NCBI GenBank assembly: GCA_963753195.1
Contig: CAVWBH010000007.1
Location: 620,001 to 684,000, forward strand
Length of the DNA stretch: 64,000 nt
Direction of reading: 5' to 3'
Origin: Palsa-504 sp963753195
GTDB taxonomy: Bacteria; Actinomycetota; Actinomycetes; Streptosporangiales; Streptosporangiaceae
Within the stretch, counting starts at the first letter, position 1; each line of letters begins with the position of its first letter. Below, in pieces: positions 26,723 to 35,394 of this stretch. A model generated the notes under the pieces. It did not search any database. It worked only from the letters and a program-made list of their open reading frames with translations, and had not been told where the DNA came from. A program made the position numbers and the translations under genes.

Positions 26723-29632
26723 TCAAGATCCTTTCGATGCCGAACGGGTCGTGGTACCTGCCTTCTTCCGCGGCGCGGCGGTCCGCGCGGCGGCGGCCCG
26801 GGGCGCAGCGGCCCGGGCCGTGGTCCGGCGGCGCGGCGCCGGCGGCGCGGCGCGCCGGTCGGCGAGCAGCTCGGCGGCGCGTTCATCGGTGATCGACGCG
26901 ACCTCGTCGCCTTTGCGCAGCGACGCGTTGGTCTCACCGTCGGTGACGTAGGGGCCGAACCGGCCGTCCTTGATCACCATCGGCTTGCCGCTGGCCGGGT
27001 CGGCGCCGAGCTCACGCAGCGGCGGCGCGGCCTGGCGGGCGCCGCGGCCGCGGGCCTTGGGCTGGGCGAACAGCTCCTTGGCCTCGGCCAGCGTCAGCGT
27101 GAACAGCTGGTCCTCGGATTCCAGCGATCGGCTGTCGGAGCCCTGCTTCACGTACGGCCCGTACCGCCCGTTCTGCACGGTGATCGTCTCACCGTCGAGT
27201 TCGCCCAGCTCCCGGGGCAGGCTGAGCAGCTTCAGCGCGTCGTCCAGGGTGACCGTGTCCAGCGCCATGGATTTCAGCAGCGACGCCGTGCGGGGCTTGG
27301 CCGAAGCGGGCGCGTCCTCGGGCAGCTGCTCGGTCACGTACGGGCCGAACCGGCCCGCCTTGGCCATCAGTGCATGGCCCGTACCCGGGTCGGTGCCGAG
27401 CACCCGCTCGCCGGACGGCTGGTTGAACAGCTCCTCGGCCTTCTCGACCGTCAGCTCATCGGGGGCCATGTCCTCCGGGACGTTGACCCGCTGCCCGTCG
27501 CGCTCCAGGTAGGGGCCGTATCGCCCGACCCGCACCACGATGTCGGAGCCGGCCAGCGGGAACGAGCTGACGTCCCGGGCGTCGATGTCGCCGATGTTGC
27601 CCACCAGGGACTTCAGCCCGGGTTCCCGGTCAGTGCCGCCCGGGGCGGTACCGTTCGGTCCGGTTCGTCCGGCGCCGTTCTCGCCCGCGCCGTTCTCGGC
27701 CGCGTCAGCCGCGGGCTCACCGTCTGCGTCCGTGCCGAAGTAGAACCGGCGCAGCCACGGCACCCGCTCGCTCTCGCCGCGGGCGATCGCGTCCAGGACG
27801 TCTTCCATCCGCGCGGTGAACTCGTAGTCGACCAGCTGGCCGAAGTGGCGCTCGAGCAGCGTGACGACGGCGAAGGCCAGGAACGAGGGGACCAGCGCGG
27901 TGCCCTTCTTGAACACGTAGCCCCGGTCCAGGATGGTCCCGATGATGCTGGCGTACGTGGACGGCCGCCCGATCTCCCGGTCCTCCAGCTCCTTGACCAG
28001 GGACGCCTCGGTGTAGCGGGCCGGCGGCCGGGTGGAGTGCTCGGCCGGGGCGAGCCGCAGCACGCTCAGCGGGTCATGCTCGGCCAGCGGCGGCAGCCTG
28101 CGCTCCCGGTCGTCGCGGTCAGCGGCGGGATCGTCGGCGCCCTCGACGTAGGCCTTGAGGAACCCGTAGAAGTTGATGACCTTGCCGGTCGCGCCGAACT
28201 CGGCCCGCTCGCCCGAGCTGGACGCGCCCGCCACCCGGACCGACACCGACTCGCCGGTGGCGTCCTTCATCTGGGAGGCGACGGTACGCTGCCAGATCAG
28301 CTCGTACAGCCGGCGTTCGTCAGAGGACAGCGAATCCTTCGCGACCTGGGTCGGGGTGCGGAAGCTGTCCCCGGCGGGCCGGATGGCCTCGTGCGCTTCC
28401 TGCGCGTTCTTGACCTTGCTCGCGTAGGTCCGCGGCGCGTCCGGCACGTAGGCGGCACCGTACAGCTCGGCGGCCTGCGTGCGGGCCGCGCTGATCGCCG
28501 TCTGCGAGAGCGTCACCGAGTCGGTGCGCATATAGGTGATGTAGCCGTTCTCGTACAGGCGCTGCGCGACGGACATGGTGTGCTTGGCCGAGAAGCCGAG
28601 CTTGCGGGAGGCCTCCTGCTGGAGCGTCGTGGTCCGGAACGGCGCGTACGGCGAGCGCCGGTAGGGCTTGCGCTCCACGCTGGCCACCGAGAAGCTGGCC
28701 CCCGCCAGCCGCCCGGCCAGGGCGGCGGCGGCCGCCGCGTCCAGGTGCAGGACGTCCGTGCCGCGCAGCTGGCCGGTGGCGGTGAAATCACGGCCCTGGG
28801 CCACCCGGCGGCCGTCGACGGCGACCAGGCTGGCGGTGAAGCTCGTCGGCTCCTCGGCGTCGGGCTGGCCGTGCCCGGCGGTCGCGAACTCGGCCTCGAG
28901 GTCAGCGTAGCTGGCCGCGCGGAAGGCGATCCGCTCGCGCTCCCGGTCCACGACCAGCCTGGTCGCCACCGACTGCACGCGCCCGGCGGACAGCTTGGGC
29001 ATGACCTTCTTCCACAGCACGGGCGAGACCTCGTACCCGTAGAGCCGGTCCAGCACGCGGCGCGCCTGATAGGCGTCCACCAGACCCTCGTCCACCTCGC
29101 GCGGGTTGGCGATGGCCCGGGCGATCGCCTCGGGGGTGATCTCGTGGAAGACCATCCGGCTGTGCGGCACCTTGGGCTTGAGCTCCTCCAGCAGGTGCCA
29201 GGCGATGGCCTCGCCCTCGCGGTCCTCATCAGTGGCCAGCAGCAGTTCGTCGGCGTCCTTCAGCAGGTTCTTGAGCTTGGCCACCTGCTGCCGCTTGTCG
29301 CTGTGCACGACGTACAGCGGCTCGAAGTCCTCATCAACGTTGACCCCGAGCCGGGCCCACGGCTCGCCGCGGTACTTGGCGGGGATCTCGGCGGCGCGGT
29401 CAGGCATGTCGCGGATGTGGCCGACACTGGACTCGACCACGTAGCCCTTACCGAGGTACCCGGCTATCGTCCGGGCCTTGGACGGCGACTCGACGATGAT
29501 GAGCTTGGTGCCCTCGCCGGCGCCGCCGGCAGCCCGGCTGGCCGCCGCCTTGGCCGTCCCGCCGCTCTTGGCCTTGGGCACTGCCTGGCCGGATCCCGCC
29601 TTCGCCTTCGCCTTTACTGTCCTTGCTGGCAC
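26723..29632 (-). CDS. topA: DNA topoisomerase I (type IA)
   Basis: 969 residues from GTG 29632, preceded by GGAGG-rich sequence; the frame is open further upstream. The Toprim domain begins LIIVESPSKARTIAGYLG and holds DEDREGEAIAWH. The active-site Tyr is in ENGYITYMRTDS. The C-terminal third has repeated TopA C-terminal domains (for example GRFGPYVTD and GRYGPYVK units). A Lys/Ala/Arg-rich tail ends the protein, as in other actinobacterial TopA proteins, where it aids processivity. The enzyme relaxes negative supercoils and is essential in this group. Confidence 0.97.
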   Translation of the reverse strand: MPARTVKAKAKAGSGQAVPKAKSGGTAKAAASRAAGGAGEGTKLIIVESPSKARTIAGYLGKGYVVESSVGHIRDMPDRAAEIPAKYRGEPWARLGVNVDEDFEPLYVVHSDKRQQVAKLKNLLKDADELLLATDEDREGEAIAWHLLEELKPKVPHSRMVFHEITPEAIARAIANPREVDEGLVDAYQARRVLDRLYGYEVSPVLWKKVMPKLSAGRVQSVATRLVVDRERERIAFRAASYADLEAEFATAGHGQPDAEEPTSFTASLVAVDGRRVAQGRDFTATGQLRGTDVLHLDAAAAAALAGRLAGASFSVASVERKPYRRSPYAPFRTTTLQQEASRKLGFSAKHTMSVAQRLYENGYITYMRTDSVTLSQTAISAARTQAAELYGAAYVPDAPRTYASKVKNAQEAHEAIRPAGDSFRTPTQVAKDSLSSDERRLYELIWQRTVASQMKDATGESVSVRVAGASSSGERAEFGATGKVINFYGFLKAYVEGADDPAADRDDRERRLPPLAEHDPLSVLRLAPAEHSTRPPARYTEASLVKELEDREIGRPSTYASIIGTILDRGYVFKKGTALVPSFLAFAVVTLLERHFGQLVDYEFTARMEDVLDAIARGESERVPWLRRFYFGTDADGEPAADAAENGAGENGAGRTGPNGTAPGGTDREPGLKSLVGNIGDIDARDVSSFPLAGSDIVVRVGRYGPYLERDGQRVNVPEDMAPDELTVEKAEELFNQPSGERVLGTDPGTGHALMAKAGRFGPYVTEQLPEDAPASAKPRTASLLKSMALDTVTLDDALKLLSLPRELGELDGETITVQNGRYGPYVKQGSDSRSLESEDQLFTLTLAEAKELFAQPKARGRGARQAAPPLRELGADPASGKPMVIKDGRFGPYVTDGETNASLRKGDEVASITDERAAELLADRRAAPPAPRRRTTARAAAPRAAAARTAAPRKKAGTTTRSASKGS

Positions 29633-29807
29633 GCTGTTCCCGTCCTCGCCTCCGCGCCATGACCGTCTTCCCGACCCCGCGGTCACACTGCGCCTTGCAG
29701 CTGTAACCGTCGGCCCGGTTCGGTGTGTTCCCTCGGACCCACCGGGCCAAGCGGAGATTCTTTCACCACAGGTTGAATCTGCGGTGAACTCAAGCACAAT
29801 AGGACCG

Positions 29808-30002
29808 ATGGCCGAGTACGCCTACCTCGTCGTGTACCTACCGCGCGGCATGTCCCGAGACGCTCGCGACACCGCCCGGCGGATCCTGGCCGGCTACGCC
29901 GAATACGGGGACTGGGAATTGGCCAGGCTCCGGCTCAGCGCCGACGGCAGCAGGAAGGCTACCCTCCGAAGGCGAATCATACGCCCAGTCCGCACATTCT
30001 GA
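29808..30002 (+). CDS. DUF5703 family small protein
   Basis: 64 residues from ATG 29808, where homology begins (MAEYAYLVVYLPRG). The middle and end (AGYAEYGDWELARLRLSADG, RRRIIRPVRTF) match a small basic protein conserved in actinobacteria. The function is unknown. It is transcribed away from topA; the 175-bp gap between them must hold both promoters. Confidence 0.8.
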   Translation: MAEYAYLVVYLPRGMSRDARDTARRILAGYAEYGDWELARLRLSADGSRKATLRRRIIRPVRTF

Positions 30003-30115
30003 ACGGATCGCCGCGATCGGGCGGCTGCGCCGGCCCCGGCATCACGGTGCGGCGGCCGGGTTCGGCGAGGCGATGCGGGCGTCACTTACTCCGGCCGGGC
30101 CATCGGGCTGGCCTT

Positions 30116-30187
30116 CTTCCTTTCAGGCGCCAGCTTCCTTTCAGGCGCCAGCTTCCTTTCTGGCGCCGGCTTCCTTCGCTGGCGCCG
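30116..30187. repeat. 18-bp tandem repeat at the 3' end of the HTH gene
   Basis: Two identical 18-bp units (CTTCCTTTCAGGCGCCAG, from 30116 and 30134), then a third with two changes and a degenerate fourth. The repeat spans the stop codon of the minus-strand HTH gene and encodes its KEAGAR tail. Copy-number change would alter or extend the C-terminus. Confidence 0.85.
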
Positions 30188-30440
30188 CGGTAAGGGTCTT
30201 GGCCTGGTCGCGGGCAGCCCGGAAGCGCTGCTGGGCGCCTTGCTTGGTGAGCCCGTAGCACGCGCCGATCTCATTCCAGGTGGCACCGGCCTTGCGGGCG
30301 GCCTCAACCTGGGCGGCCTCCAGCTCCTCGGCCGCTTCTCGCAGGCGCCGGGCAGCTTCGAGCCGGCTGATCGGTCCGTCGGCGACCTCGAGGGCGCCGA
30401 GCGCCGCGGTGATCCGCCTGACGGGACTCTTGGAGGCCAT
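30141..30440 (-). CDS. small helix-turn-helix DNA-binding protein
   Basis: 99 residues from ATG 30440, where MASKSPVRRI opens the conserved part; the frame is open to 30521, but that would run through the operator repeats. A helical N-terminal half (EAARRLREAAEELEAAQ) leads to a helix-turn-helix ATWNEIGACYGLTKQGAQQR near residue 65. The tail repeats KEAGAR. It lies divergently to a 13-residue ORF, with three GTCAA-N7-TTGAC palindromes between, so autoregulation is likely (inference). Confidence 0.75.
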   Translation of the reverse strand: MASKSPVRRITAALGALEVADGPISRLEAARRLREAAEELEAAQVEAARKAGATWNEIGACYGLTKQGAQQRFRAARDQAKTLTAAPAKEAGARKEAGA

Positions 30441-30468
30441 CAGCACAGCGTATCGACGATTGGCGCAA

Positions 30469-30530
30469 GTCAATGACATGTTGACGCGGTCAATGATATG
30501 TTGACGTCGGCAGGTCAACATATCGTTGAC
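30469..30530. promoter_or_regulatory. three iterated GTCAA-N7-TTGAC palindromes (operator cluster)
   Basis: Three 17-bp palindromes at 30469-30485, 30489-30505 and 30514-30530, each GTCAA-N7-TTGAC with A/T-rich centres, spaced 20 and 25 bp centre to centre. They occupy the gap between the HTH gene and the micro-ORF. The equal half-sites and helical-turn-like spacing suggest a dimeric regulator binding cooperatively. Confidence 0.8.
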
Positions 30531-30560
30531 CTGGAGGAGCCGGGAAGCGGGGTGATACGC

Positions 30561-30602
30561 ATGGCCAAGAAGAGCAAGAAGGGAAAGAAAGGGAAGAAGT
30601 AG
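30561..30602 (+). CDS. 13-residue lysine-rich peptide (micro-ORF)
   Basis: ATG 30561 opens MAKKSKKGKKGKK followed by TAG. An in-frame GTG at 30552 could add three residues. A GGAGGAG box at 30533-30539 precedes it, a little far from the ATG but better placed for the GTG. A perfect terminator hairpin starts 16 bp after the stop and the three palindromes lie directly upstream, so promoter, ORF and terminator form a compact unit. The peptide has eight Lys and would bind nucleic acid or membranes. The function is unknown. Confidence 0.6.
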   Translation: MAKKSKKGKKGKK

Positions 30603-30618
30603 CAGCTATCCCGATCCG

Positions 30619-30652
30619 GACGGCAGCGGTGCGGCGACGCACCGCTGCCGTC
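30619..30652 (+). terminator. 15-bp perfect hairpin after the micro-ORF
   Basis: Stem GACGGCAGCGGTGCG, 4-nt loop GCGA, then the exact complement. It is placed directly after the short ORF, supporting a separate short transcript. Confidence 0.8.
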
Positions 30653-30800
30653 GGCACGCCGGGGTCCCGGTCGCGAGCAACGGGCGGCCGCTTCGAAGCG
30701 GGCGGCTGCATCGCAGCGGGCGGCCGGGCGGCATGGCGGCAGCGGGGTTCTGCGCCTGTCTGCTCGTTTACCCGGGGTCAGCCCCGTGACTGGATACCCG

Positions 30801-32111
30801 CTAACAGCCGTCGAGGAAACGGTCCAGGACGCGGGTTCCGAAGCGCAGGGCATCGACGGGAACCCGTTCGTCGATACCGTGGAACATGCCGGAAAAGTCC
30901 AGGTCCGGCGGCAGCCGGAGCGGCGCGAAACCGAAGCACCGCATGCCGAGCCGGCTGAACGACTTCGCATCGGTACCCGCGGACAGGCAGTACGGAATCA
31001 CCCGCGCCTGCGGATCCTCGGCGATAAGCGCGCTGGTCATCGCCTCATACAGGGCGCCGTCCGGGGTGGTTTCCACGGCGATGTCGCCGTGGATCAGCTC
31101 GCGGGTCACGCCCGGACCGAGCACCCGGTCCAGCTCGGCGTAAAACTCCTGCTCATAGCCGGGCAGGAACCGGCCGTCCACTTCCGCGGTGGCGGTCTGC
31201 GGGACGACGTTGACCTTATAACCGGCGCTCAGGACCGTCGGATTCGCGGTATTGCGCAGGGTCGCGCCGATGATGCGGGAAATCGAGCCAAGTTTGCCGA
31301 GCGAGAGCTCTGGATCGTTCGGCATGAATTCGACGCCGAGGGCCTCGGCGGCACCTTCCAGGAAGGCCCGGACCGACGGGAGCAGGCGAACGGGCCACTC
31401 GTGGCGGCCCAGCCTGCCGATCGCCTCGGCCAGCTCGGTGACGGCGTTGTCCCGCTGGATCATCGAGCCGTGCCCGGCCGTGCCCCGCGCGGTCAGCCGC
31501 ATCCAGGCCAGGCCCTTCTCCGCGGTCTGCAGGAGATAGAGGCGCTGGCGGCCGAGGGTCACGCTGAAGCCGCCGACCTCGCCGACCGCCTCGGTGACGC
31601 CCTCGAACAGCCCCGGGTGGTTCTCGACCAGCCAGCGGGCGCCCCAGGTGCCGCCCGCCTCCTCATCGGCGGTGAACGCCAGCACCACGTCGCGGGCGGG
31701 CGGCCGTCCCTCGCGCAGCCGCTGCCGGACGACGGCCAGGATCATCGCGTCCATGTCCTTCATGTCGACCGCGCCGCGGCCCCAGATGCAGCCGTCGGCG
31801 ACCTCGCCGGCGAACGGGTCGTGCCGCCAGTCCGGCGCACTGGCCGGGACGACGTCGAGGTGACCGTGCACGAGCAGGGCCGGCCTGGCCGGGTCGGCGC
31901 CGGCCAGGCGGGCGACCACGCTGGTGCGCCTGGGGTGTGATTCCAGGACCCTCGGCTCGAGGCCGACGTCGGCGAGCAGGGCCGCGACGTGCTCGGCGGC
32001 CTGGCGCTCACCGGGGCCGGAGTGGTCGCCCGGGTTCGACGTGTCGATCCTGATCAGGTCACGGCAAATGGCCGCGACCTCGTCCTGCGCGGTCACCTGG
32101 TTCGCTGTCAC
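30801..32111 (-). CDS. M20-family metallopeptidase
   Basis: 436 residues. Metal and catalytic motifs of the M20/M25/M40 clan are in place: HGHLDVVPAS (His ligand and Asp), GRGAVDMKDMDAM (bridging Asp), and AFTADEEAGG (Glu general base plus Glu ligand). A dimerisation/lid domain lies in the middle and a late His ligand is expected near the C-terminus. Members remove amino acids from peptides or acyl groups from amino acids; this subgroup is annotated as dipeptidase or ArgE-like. It is intact, single, and the last backbone protein gene before tRNA-Leu. Confidence 0.9.
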   Translation of the reverse strand: MTANQVTAQDEVAAICRDLIRIDTSNPGDHSGPGERQAAEHVAALLADVGLEPRVLESHPRRTSVVARLAGADPARPALLVHGHLDVVPASAPDWRHDPFAGEVADGCIWGRGAVDMKDMDAMILAVVRQRLREGRPPARDVVLAFTADEEAGGTWGARWLVENHPGLFEGVTEAVGEVGGFSVTLGRQRLYLLQTAEKGLAWMRLTARGTAGHGSMIQRDNAVTELAEAIGRLGRHEWPVRLLPSVRAFLEGAAEALGVEFMPNDPELSLGKLGSISRIIGATLRNTANPTVLSAGYKVNVVPQTATAEVDGRFLPGYEQEFYAELDRVLGPGVTRELIHGDIAVETTPDGALYEAMTSALIAEDPQARVIPYCLSAGTDAKSFSRLGMRCFGFAPLRLPPDLDFSGMFHGIDERVPVDALRFGTRVLDRFLDGC

Positions 32112-32245
32112 CGGTCTATCGTCGCACCCCGGCGCGGGGCGTTCGGCCGTAGCCCGCGGGCGGCCAGATCGGGGCCCTGGGCCACTTCGCTTGGCGGCCC
32201 CCGGTTTGCTAACCTAAGCCAGCCGACGCGTAACGTGCGCGGCAG

Positions 32246-32330
32246 GTCCGGGTGGCGGAATAGGCAGACGCGCTAGCTTGAGGTGCTAGTGCCCGTAAAG
32301 GGCATGGGGGTTCAAGTCCCCCCTCGGACA
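32246..32330 (+). tRNA. tRNA-Leu (anticodon GAG)
   Basis: A class II tRNA with a long variable arm (TGCCCGTAAAGGGCA). Acceptor stem GTCCGGG/CTCGGAC, anticodon arm CTAGC TTGAGGT GCTAG, T arm GGGGG/CCCCC with TTCAAGT. Discriminator A; CCA not encoded. Its last 21 bases plus one (32310-32331) recur exactly at 60409-60430, marking it as an integration site. Confidence 0.97.
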
Positions 32331-32331
32331 C
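32310..32331. repeat. att site in the tRNA-Leu 3' end
   Basis: 22 bp identical to 60409-60430. The intact tRNA lies at this end, with the truncated integrase 570 bp inside, consistent with the integrase-proximal end of the second island. Confidence 0.75.
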
Positions 32332-32434
32332 CCAAACCGGGGAAATTTCCCCTAAACCAGACATCACTCGAACACATAGCCCGGCCGCCAGCAGGCCGCC
32401 GGGCCGCCCGGCTCCTCCCCGCGGGGAGGCGGCC

Positions 32435-32905
32435 ATGACCGCCCCGCTCATCGCTCCCCTCATCCCCCCGCGCTCCCGCCCAGGCGGCCGGGAGCGCGGC
32501 AGGCCGGCCACCGCCCGCCGCCTGCCCGTGGCCGCCGCGCCGGAGGTGCCGGTGGTCCCGGATGACGTGGTGTACGGGTTCGGCCGGATAGACGAGTCGG
32601 ACCGGGTCGCCGACCGGACCATGACCAGCGCGCTGGGCTGGCAGCCGGGAGACCGGCTGACACTCACCGCCGCGGCTGGCGTGGTCATCGCCCGCCGCGA
32701 CCCGGCCGGCATGGTCACGACGCCGGCCAAGCCGTACCTGGTGATCCCGGCCGCGCTGCGGCACCGCTGCGGGCTGCGGCCTGGTGACGGGGTGCTGCTG
32801 GCGGTGTTCCCAGGCCAGGACGCCCTGGCCGCGTACTCGTTCGCGGTGGTAGATCAGGCGCTGCGGGCGCACACCCCGCTCCCGGGTGAGGGGAGGCGGG
32901 TATGA
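32435..32905 (+). CDS. AbrB/SpoVT-like DNA-binding protein linked to an integrase
   Basis: 156 residues. The C-terminal half (YLVIPAALRHRCGLRPGDGV, LLAVFPGQDAL) has the swapped-hairpin AbrB/MazE pattern of hydrophobic strand, R/K turn and GLRPGD. The N-terminus is Pro/Arg-rich and another partial repeat of the fold (GWQPGDRLTLTAAAG) sits in the middle. The stop overlaps the following integrase start (ATGA). It likely controls that recombinase, a pairing I believe recurs in actinobacterial elements. Confidence 0.65.
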   Translation: MTAPLIAPLIPPRSRPGGRERGRPATARRLPVAAAPEVPVVPDDVVYGFGRIDESDRVADRTMTSALGWQPGDRLTLTAAAGVVIARRDPAGMVTTPAKPYLVIPAALRHRCGLRPGDGVLLAVFPGQDALAAYSFAVVDQALRAHTPLPGEGRRV

Positions 32906-33216
32906 CCGCCGTGAATCCGGACGCCTCCCGGGCTGTCATCGAAGCGGCGCTGGTGCTGTTGGAGCGGATGGGCCTGTCCCCTGCGGACCTGGTCGCCGTT
33001 CCGCAGGTTCGCCCTGAGGTGCCGACCTTCGCCGAGTACGTCCCGGTGGTGTCAGCGGCGGTGAGTGATGGCACCCGGCGGGCGTACGGATCGTACTGGA
33101 ACCGGGTCGTCGAACACTGGGGTGACCGCCGCCTGGATGAGCCGACTCCGTCGGAGATCCGGCTGCTGATGGCTTACGTCAAGGCCCATGTGGTGGCCCG
33201 CCGGCGTGTCGCGTAG
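32902..33216 (+). pseudogene. tyrosine integrase, N-terminal domain only
   Basis: The frame gives an alpha-helical SAM-like core-binding domain: FAEYVPVVSAAVSDGTRRAY followed by WNRVVEHWGDRRLDEPTPSE and LLMAYVKAHVV. At about 33200 homology stops and the frame closes 5 codons later, exactly where a minus-strand IS3 transposase begins. The catalytic domain is missing. This was probably the integrase of the tRNA-Leu island, broken by the IS. Confidence 0.75.
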
Positions 33217-33977
33217 GCAGTCCGGTGGACCAGTTCAACTTTCAGAGTGCCATTCACTGATTCCGACAGGGCATTGTCATAGCATATGCCCGTACGGCCC
33301 GCTGATTGCCGGATCCCGAGTCCGCCTAGCTTCAGCGCGAACGCAGCCGACGTGTAATTACTGCCGCGATCGGAGTGGAATATCGCATCTTCCGGCAGTG
33401 CGACGTTGGCCGCCGCCATCTCGATCGCCCGCGAGATCAGCGGGGTCTTGTAATTATCATCCATCGCCCACCCGATTATCTTGCGTGTCGCGCAGTCAAT
33501 GACCGTCGCGAGATACACCCATCCTTCCCAGGTCTCGATGTACGTTATGTCGCCGACCATTTTCTCGCCTGGCCTGCTGGCAGTGAAGTCACGGTTGACC
33601 AGGTCCGGGATCGGCCCGGCGGAGCCGTCCTGCTCGGTCAGCGAGCAGCGCCACGGCCTGGGCTGGCAAGGCACCAGGCCCAGCTCGCGCATGAGCCTGC
33701 GGACAGTCTCGTCATCGACGGACACGCCGCCCCGGACCAGCACGGCGTGCACGCGCCGGTACCCGTACTCCTCGTTGTTGTACTCGAATATTGCCTTGAT
33801 CATGAGCTTGAGCACTTCCCGGCGCTTCTCCGTCTCGCTTTCCGGCCGTACCCTCCAGTCGTAGTAGCCGGATTTCGATACACCGAGCCATTCGCACATC
33901 TGCGTAACCGTGGGAGCCTCGTCCTGCTTCGGCACGGCTGCGTACTCAGCATCGATGAACGCGTATTTCTCGCTCAC
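33174..33977 (-). pseudogene. IS3-family transposase OrfB, 3'-truncated
   Basis: From GTG 33977 (overlapping the OrfA stop, GTGA), 267 residues. DDE residues are visible: Asp in GDITYIETWEGWVYLATVID, Asp in FHSDRGSNYTS, and Glu in ALSESVNGTLKVEL. An HTH_21-type start (VTQMCEWLGVSKSGYYDW) precedes. The usual final 40 residues (FYNxxRLHSAL region) are gone; the frame runs into host sequence at about 33205. Only 14 codons of OrfA remain upstream (to about 34020), including an AAAAAAG run. The element is a dead remnant. Confidence 0.88.
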
Positions 33978-34022
33978 CGCTGCTCCCTCGCGAAGTACGC
34001 TGCCGCTTTTTTCAACGCGCTG
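33200..34022 (-). mobile_element. IS3-family insertion sequence remnant
   Basis: It spans the OrfB gene and the last 14 codons of OrfA (ALKKAAAYFAREQR). Both terminal inverted repeats seem lost. The left end abuts the truncated integrase. The right end runs into unassigned sequence at about 34022. Confidence 0.7.
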
Positions 34023-34513
34023 AAGGCCCCGGACGGCGACCGCGAAACCTACGGGCTCATGTCCGGGGACGACTGGCGCGGCTCACAGGCCCGCGGGCTA
34101 GCAGCGCTCGCACCGATCATGTGACGCCGCGACACCCACGGCAGCAGAAAGCGGTGCCGCTGGCCCAGTACCGCCGGTCACCACTGGCGGACGCCCCGCC
34201 GTCCGCAGCCCAGACCAGCATCCTGGCGTGCCGGTCGAGATCCTGGACAGTTCCTTCTGCGCTCAGCTCTGCAGGTACGCCGCCGACTTCGCCTTCACCC
34301 GGACGCCCTCCCGCATGGTGAGATCCCAGGCCGCGGCCGTGCATTCACCTGATTCTTATCACCGAGCCCGGGTTGAGCGCACCCGGCAGGATTGTCCGCG
34401 GCAGATGTGCGCATATGCGCCCGGACGCGATGCACAATTTTGAAGCCGGCAAGGTGGTGATGCCGTCTTTGTCTGTGGCGGTTCGAGATGGCCCACAGGG
34501 GTAGGGCGGCGGC
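34023..34513. other. unassigned island sequence
   Basis: About 490 bp with short frames on both strands and no family match that I can name. Base composition drops slightly near 34340-34450. It may be scrambled remnants from the IS and integrase decay. Confidence 0.35.
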
Positions 34514-34863
34514 ATGACCACTTACAAGGTGAACGAGGCGGCAGTTAAGCAGGCCCGGCGACTGATCGACGACGGCACGGTCGACACCGAGACTGGGTGG
34601 GTGAAGCCGCGCCGACTGCGGCCGAGGGCAACAAGGAGATCGACCGCGAAGGCTATGACGGCTACGGCCGCTGGCATCTGGGCATCGACACCGAGGCGTC
34701 CGAGGAGACCAAGGACCGCTACGGCTTCCCCTACGGGGACTTCAAGAAGGTCAACCGGTCCGCCCTCATCCACGCCAAACAGCGTGCATCACAGAACGAC
34801 CACAAGGAGATCGAGAAGGCGGCCGACGATCTGCTCGACCGGCTCGACAAGCGGGACGACTGA
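34514..34863 (+). pseudogene. conserved actinobacterial hypothetical protein, one frameshift
   Basis: The start MTTYKVNEAAVKQARRLIDD and the continuation YDGYGRWHLGIDTEASEETK, FPYGDFKKVNRSALIHAKQR belong to one small (about 115-residue) protein but lie in two frames, joined near 34605. The second frame ends at 34863 with a charged helix. I recall related short proteins in actinobacteria, without known function. A Shine-Dalgarno-like GTAGGGCGG precedes. Confidence 0.6.
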
Positions 34864-35394
34864 CCAGCGACCCGGGCGCTTTGCCCACTGGCGTTGCCCA
34901 CAAGATGGCGCAAGCAGTGACGACCGTGGAAATCGCCGAGTCGTCGCTCGGCCCGCCCCAGCCTCGTTTGTCGTGGGTCTCGTCAGGGACGGCTGGTCAG
35001 GCAGACTGTGCACATTTGGGGTTTTGTAGCCTTCGCGCCGCCGCAGAATATGCCCAATACCCAATCAGCGCTCAGCTGGCTATTGTGCGCCACCAGGCGC
35101 CGCCGCGCACCGGCCTGCCGGCCCCATCGCCGATCAACCACAACAGCCATCGCTGACCGTACAGCCCGACGCGGCCTGCGCATCCAGGCTCATCTTGGCG
35201 GGGTGCTGCCTGCTTCTGCTGCCCTTGCACGCCTGGGCCGCGGCTGTACTGGCCAGCGTCAGCGCCCTAGCCGTCATGCCGCCCGGCCGTCCCGAAGATG
35301 CCACCACCGCAACCGCGGTGCCGGCATGACCGGCGTGTTCTTGCCGGGGGAAGGCGGCGCGGTGGTGTTCCTCTGGCTGGAAGGTAGGTAGGCG
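34864..35394. other. intergenic, nothing recognised
   Basis: 530 bp with no supported gene. GC-poor patches near 35000-35080 differ from the surroundings. A GGAAGGTAGG box at its right end serves the DUF389 gene. Confidence 0.4.

Noticed and set aside
27374..29662. A 762-codon open frame on the plus strand opposite topA
   Set aside because: Long antisense frames are expected in GC-rich genes; it has no recognisable domain and topA is clearly the real gene.
30116..30187. CRISPR-like array
   Set aside because: Repeats are contiguous 18-bp units without spacers; no Cas genes in the window.
33975..34020. AAAAAAG slippery site at the IS3 OrfA end as a functional programmed frameshift
   Set aside because: The run is present, but its register does not fit the usual A-AAA-AAG reading and OrfA is almost wholly deleted.
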